The notes under the pieces are model-generated. The model had not been told where the DNA came from and searched no databases. It saw nothing but the letters and a program-made list of their open reading frames with translations. 64,000 nucleotides of DNA from Shimia isoporae (lineage in GTDB: Bacteria > Pseudomonadota > Alphaproteobacteria > Rhodobacterales > Rhodobacteraceae): the NCBI RefSeq assembly GCF_004346865.1, contig NZ_SMGR01000001.1, forward strand, positions 248,001-312,000, given 5' to 3'. A program made the translations under genes and the position numbers. Position 1 is the stretch's first letter. Each line of letters begins with the position of its first letter. Below are positions 61,461 through 64,000 of the stretch, piece after piece.

Positions 61461-62264
61461 TCACTGGTCGTAAGCGGCGTGTTTGAGGGTCCGTATCATC
61501 TCCAGAAAACTACGCCCGATTGGCACTTCCTTCCCGTCAGTTAAAGTGATGGTCGGCGTCCTCCCATACTTCACGCTGACGATCGAGTTTTTTGACACCC
61601 ACCAAGATCGATGAACCTGCAAACCTTCTGACGAAAACTCGTGCACAAAATCCGAAAGTTTGCCCAAGAAAAGAATGTGTTCTCCCATTTGGTTCGATAC
61701 ACGCAAATAATGATCTTCGGATTTCACCCAGATAACGCTTCCTGCCAACTCGGCGGCAATTTTTTTTCTCAAAGCCGAAGTGTGCCTTGGTGCTGCCGAA
61801 TGGTTGAGGACTTCTCGTTCTACAAAACCTGTCTTAGGAACGTTTCTCGTGTGAAACTGCCTCATGTTGAATAGCAACAAAGACAGTGCTGCCGAGACGC
61901 TCGTGACACGTAAGCTGAGCGACAGTGGCTCAAGTTCGTAGGCGCCTTTTGAAAACAGCTCGAGACAGAACAAGACCATGCTAGTTTGCGGTATCGCAAC
62001 AAAGACGCTGCCAATCAAAGGGACGGCAAACATCTTGATGGAGTGGTCAAACGTCAGGTGTTTGTCCAGCCAACGGATCATCAGATCACACAACATCCAG
62101 TTGGCGGTAATTATTGTCGCCCAAAACAAAAAGTTGATTGCAAAGGGAACAGGCGCATCGAGCCCTTGCACTCCCAACAAACAAAGGCTGAGTGCCAGGA
62201 TAATTGGTGAAAACAGATATTTGGCCGTCCTAGACGAATAAATTGAATAACTTCCGTGTGCCAT
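61461..62264 (-). CDS. membrane-bound LytTR-family transcription regulator
   Basis: A 267-aa protein with four hydrophobic helices in the N-terminal 140 residues and a C-terminal LytTR DNA-binding domain (about residues 165-262: VIWVKSEDHYLRVSNQMGEHILF, GLQVHRSWWVSKNSIVSVKYG, LTDGKEVPIGRSFLEMIRTL). Such one-component membrane LytTR regulators occur in alphaproteobacteria and may sense a membrane signal directly. Divergent from the carrier-protein gene, it is placed to control the biosynthetic genes. Confidence 0.88.
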   Translation of the reverse strand: MAHGSYSIYSSRTAKYLFSPIILALSLCLLGVQGLDAPVPFAINFLFWATIITANWMLCDLMIRWLDKHLTFDHSIKMFAVPLIGSVFVAIPQTSMVLFCLELFSKGAYELEPLSLSLRVTSVSAALSLLLFNMRQFHTRNVPKTGFVEREVLNHSAAPRHTSALRKKIAAELAGSVIWVKSEDHYLRVSNQMGEHILFLGKLSDFVHEFSSEGLQVHRSWWVSKNSIVSVKYGRTPTITLTDGKEVPIGRSFLEMIRTLKHAAYDQ

Positions 62265-62638
62265 TGCGCTAAAATTTCTCTACATCAACTAATTTCTGTG
62301 TGCGTGGCTTAAGTGAGACTTCACATTTGAGCTTAGGGTCAAAATATTCGCCAATCAACCTATTGGTGTTTTTGGAGCGATCTCTCAACTTAAGCCACCT
62401 GCCGGGAGAAGAATGAGCCCGTGGCATTTCTGTCGACACTATTGAGCGGATCACATCTCGCAACAGTACACTTCACCGGCTCACGTACTTCGCGAATGGC
62501 GTTTGCGAACTACTTGTCGCGCTCGCGCAATAGTGTTTCCCAGACCAAGCAAGTCTGCCTAACCAAAATGCCAGCATCACGAACTAGTTTTTTCATCTAG
62601 CCCTCTCTCGAGGGAAGTCTTGTTAGGAGAATTTGAGA

Positions 62639-63001
62639 ATGAGTCTTCAGAAAATAAAGTCCATAACCGCAGACATCCTCTTTCTGGATGATCCATCCGA
62701 AATCGAAGGTTCAAAGCCCTTTGAGGACATTGGGTTCACATCTATCGATTTCATTGATCTGTGCTATGAACTGCAACAGCAGATCGACTCCCGAATTAAG
62801 CCAGAAGAGCTTTGGCCGATAAATCAATTCGCCACGGACCCGGCCCTGTTTGCCGACGGGAAATGGACCGATGCCGGGTGGGCCCGTGTTCAAGAAGCGC
62901 TGGAGTTCAAAGACAGCTCACAAAAGTTGCCAAGCGAACTTACGCGGTTTTGGACTCCCGCGTTTTGCGCCAAACGGGTTGAGGCAGTGATTAATGCCTA
63001 A
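62639..63001 (+). CDS. acyl carrier protein-like protein
   Basis: A 120-aa carrier protein. The attachment region reads FEDIGFTSIDFIDLCYEL (serine about residue 39), where classic carrier proteins have DSL, so aspartate is replaced by threonine before the serine. The helix II pattern is kept. About 40 residues beyond the normal 80-aa fold (LPSELTRFWTPAFCAKR) are extra. AGGAG precedes the ATG at 62639. The stop overlaps the ketosynthase-like start by 8 bases. Confidence 0.82.
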   Translation: MSLQKIKSITADILFLDDPSEIEGSKPFEDIGFTSIDFIDLCYELQQQIDSRIKPEELWPINQFATDPALFADGKWTDAGWARVQEALEFKDSSQKLPSELTRFWTPAFCAKRVEAVINA

Positions 63002-64000
63002 TGTGTTCATTACCGGCGCCGGGGTCGATGACACTTGGGGAGGGGCGCACGCGAAGCTGTGTAGCAACGCACCAGCTGTGCCGTCTGCTGACGGACGTAG
63101 AAAACCGGAAAAAGCAAAGCTCTCTAAAGCATTGGCGGCGCGAATTGCCCGGGAAGACAGAGCCATACTCACGGACATAACAATCAGGAGCCTCATGGCC
63201 GCCTGCAAAGCTATGGAAATGGCCGAAGGGGACGCGCCGTTTTCGGACGAGATACGGAAATTTTTTACTGTGTTCACGAACACAGAAACAGTACGCGATT
63301 TTCATCTAATTCTCGATGCATTCCGAAAAACCAGAGCGCCGGATATCGACGCAGCCACATTGTTTGGAAGACTTGGCGAAGTCGCCGAAACAACGCATCC
63401 GCTGCGTCTTTTCCGAAAGCTGCCTACAAACACCCTCTATCATCTGTCTAAAATATTCGGGCTAACTGGGGGGGGGTACCCCTTAAGGCGAATGTCTTTG
63501 GGAGGGTTGTTGCTGATAGAGGAAGCGCTGTTTCGGTTGCAATCCAGCGATGCGAGCGCGGCACTTCTTTGTGCTTCGGGGGACATGTTGAGTGCGGAAA
63601 ACTACGGTGCGTTTCGAAAAATGGGGCTGTTGGCGGACGCCGAGCAAGGCAAAGGCGGAGTCTACCCGGTAAATGGTACAGCCAGCCTTGTGTTGGAAAC
63701 CGCCGAAACCTTGGCCACCACAGGACATGCGCCGATCGCGGAAGTGAATTTTGCGCTCACAAGGTTCAGCACGGATATGTTTACCGGGGTCGAGGATTGG
63801 TCCTATCTTCACCAGTCACTAAAAGAGGTGAGCGGTGTTACTGCCCCCCCCCCTATCGTGGTGATGTATGACAATGGCGCGGATCAATTGCGCGAGGCTG
63901 AACTTGCGGCACTTGCGCACGCAATGCCGGATGCCGAAACCCGAAGCTACAAGCGTTGGATTGGATATTCTGCAGGAGCTAGCGTGTTGGGGGATGTGGT
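62994..64000 (+). CDS. beta-ketoacyl synthase-like protein, 3' end cut by window
   Basis: The frame opens with MPNVFITGAGVDDTWGGAH and stays open to the window end (335 codons). It shows thiolase-fold marks of ketosynthases: TVFTNTETVRDFHLIL, LYHLSKIFGLTGGGYPLRR, ASLVLETAETL and RWIGYSAGASVLGDV. At the nucleophile position, where ketosynthases have TACSSS, it reads RRMSLGGL, so the active-site cysteine appears replaced, as in chain-length factors or other inactive partners. It contains a G9 tract at 63468-63476 and a C10 tract at 63844-63853, both in frame. Translationally coupled to the carrier-protein gene. Confidence 0.75.
   Translation, partial: MPNVFITGAGVDDTWGGAHAKLCSNAPAVPSADGRRKPEKAKLSKALAARIAREDRAILTDITIRSLMAACKAMEMAEGDAPFSDEIRKFFTVFTNTETVRDFHLILDAFRKTRAPDIDAATLFGRLGEVAETTHPLRLFRKLPTNTLYHLSKIFGLTGGGYPLRRMSLGGLLLIEEALFRLQSSDASAALLCASGDMLSAENYGAFRKMGLLADAEQGKGGVYPVNGTASLVLETAETLATTGHAPIAEVNFALTRFSTDMFTGVEDWSYLHQSLKEVSGVTAPPPIVVMYDNGADQLREAELAALAHAMPDAETRSYKRWIGYSAGASVLGDV
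63468..63476. repeat. homopolymer tract G9 inside the ketosynthase-like gene
   Basis: Nine consecutive G encode three glycines (LTGGGYPL). A change of one base would frameshift the protein. Confidence 0.9.
63844..63853. repeat. homopolymer tract C10 inside the ketosynthase-like gene
   Basis: Ten consecutive C encode Ala-Pro-Pro-Pro (TAPPPIVV) in the same gene, 370 bases after the G9 tract. Confidence 0.9.

Noticed and set aside
62269..62463. 64-codon minus-strand frame just before the LytTR gene
   Set aside because: It starts with TTG, has no clear ribosome site, is basic without a recognisable pattern and is not needed for the LytTR start.
1..64000. CRISPR array
   Set aside because: No regularly spaced repeats with unique spacers were seen; the CAGGGAATT cluster has irregular spacing and mixed orientation, and there are no cas genes.

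Overview
The window reads as a chromosome segment of a marine alphaproteobacterium of the roseobacter group (Rhodobacteraceae). This rests on high GC, the aa3 oxidase gene beside a DUF2244 gene, a one-operon chemotaxis cluster with CheD, the SPOR/dacC/tmk/holB/tatD run, and a phn cluster of the alphaproteobacterial type. No 16S or marker tree could be run, so the genus is left open.

Layout. 1-8.8 kb is housekeeping: DUF2244 protein (cut by the window), a methyltransferase, ctaD with an FNR-type box upstream, an ICL/PEPM enzyme, a GNAT protein, a soluble cytochrome c, an outer-membrane barrel, lipB, tRNA-Leu(GAG) and a serine hydrolase. 9.0-18.0 kb is a minus-strand chemotaxis operon (STAS, cheY, cheA, cheW, cheR, cheY, a 114-aa protein, a PAS protein, an MCP, cheD) without cheB. 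18.4-21.1 kb is a Tat-exported molybdoenzyme of the TMAO/DMSO reductase family fused to a c-type haem domain. 21.1-28.4 kb is again housekeeping on the minus strand, ending at tRNA-Ser(UGA).

28.7-36 kb is a mobile, prophage-like module: a cluster of CAGGGAATT repeats, a large serine recombinase, DUF2924, a ParB-methyltransferase fusion, DUF5681, a terminase large subunit, and a divergent regulator pair with two abutting 17-bp operators. No capsid, portal or tail genes are present. 36.3-43.2 kb holds a LysR regulator divergent from a porin, followed by a DsbD/CcdA-like membrane protein, a Tat-exported beta-propeller and a cytochrome c/beta-propeller fusion. This looks like an unassigned periplasmic redox system.

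43.7-59.5 kb is phosphonate metabolism. A complete minus-strand phnFGHIJKLM operon and a phnCDEE-hexapeptide transferase operon meet, tail to tail, a plus-strand operon. That operon encodes a second PhnD/C/E-like transporter, a methyltransferase, a PhnM paralogue and a sugar-phosphate isomerase-like protein. All three units carry the same TCATTCGNATGA-type palindrome at their starts, including in front of phnF, so they form a likely PhnF regulon. The PhnJ keeps only one of the four cysteines known to be needed for its iron-sulfur cluster and radical chemistry.

59.5-64 kb is AT-richer accessory DNA: a degenerate interval with a helicase remnant, then a phosphopantetheinyl transferase, a membrane LytTR regulator, a carrier protein and a ketosynthase-like protein cut by the window end. 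The last lacks the usual active-site cysteine and contains in-frame G9 and C10 tracts. The strongest candidates for something undescribed are the second phn-type operon, the cysteine-poor PhnJ, the 37-43 kb redox cluster and the edge biosynthetic cluster.
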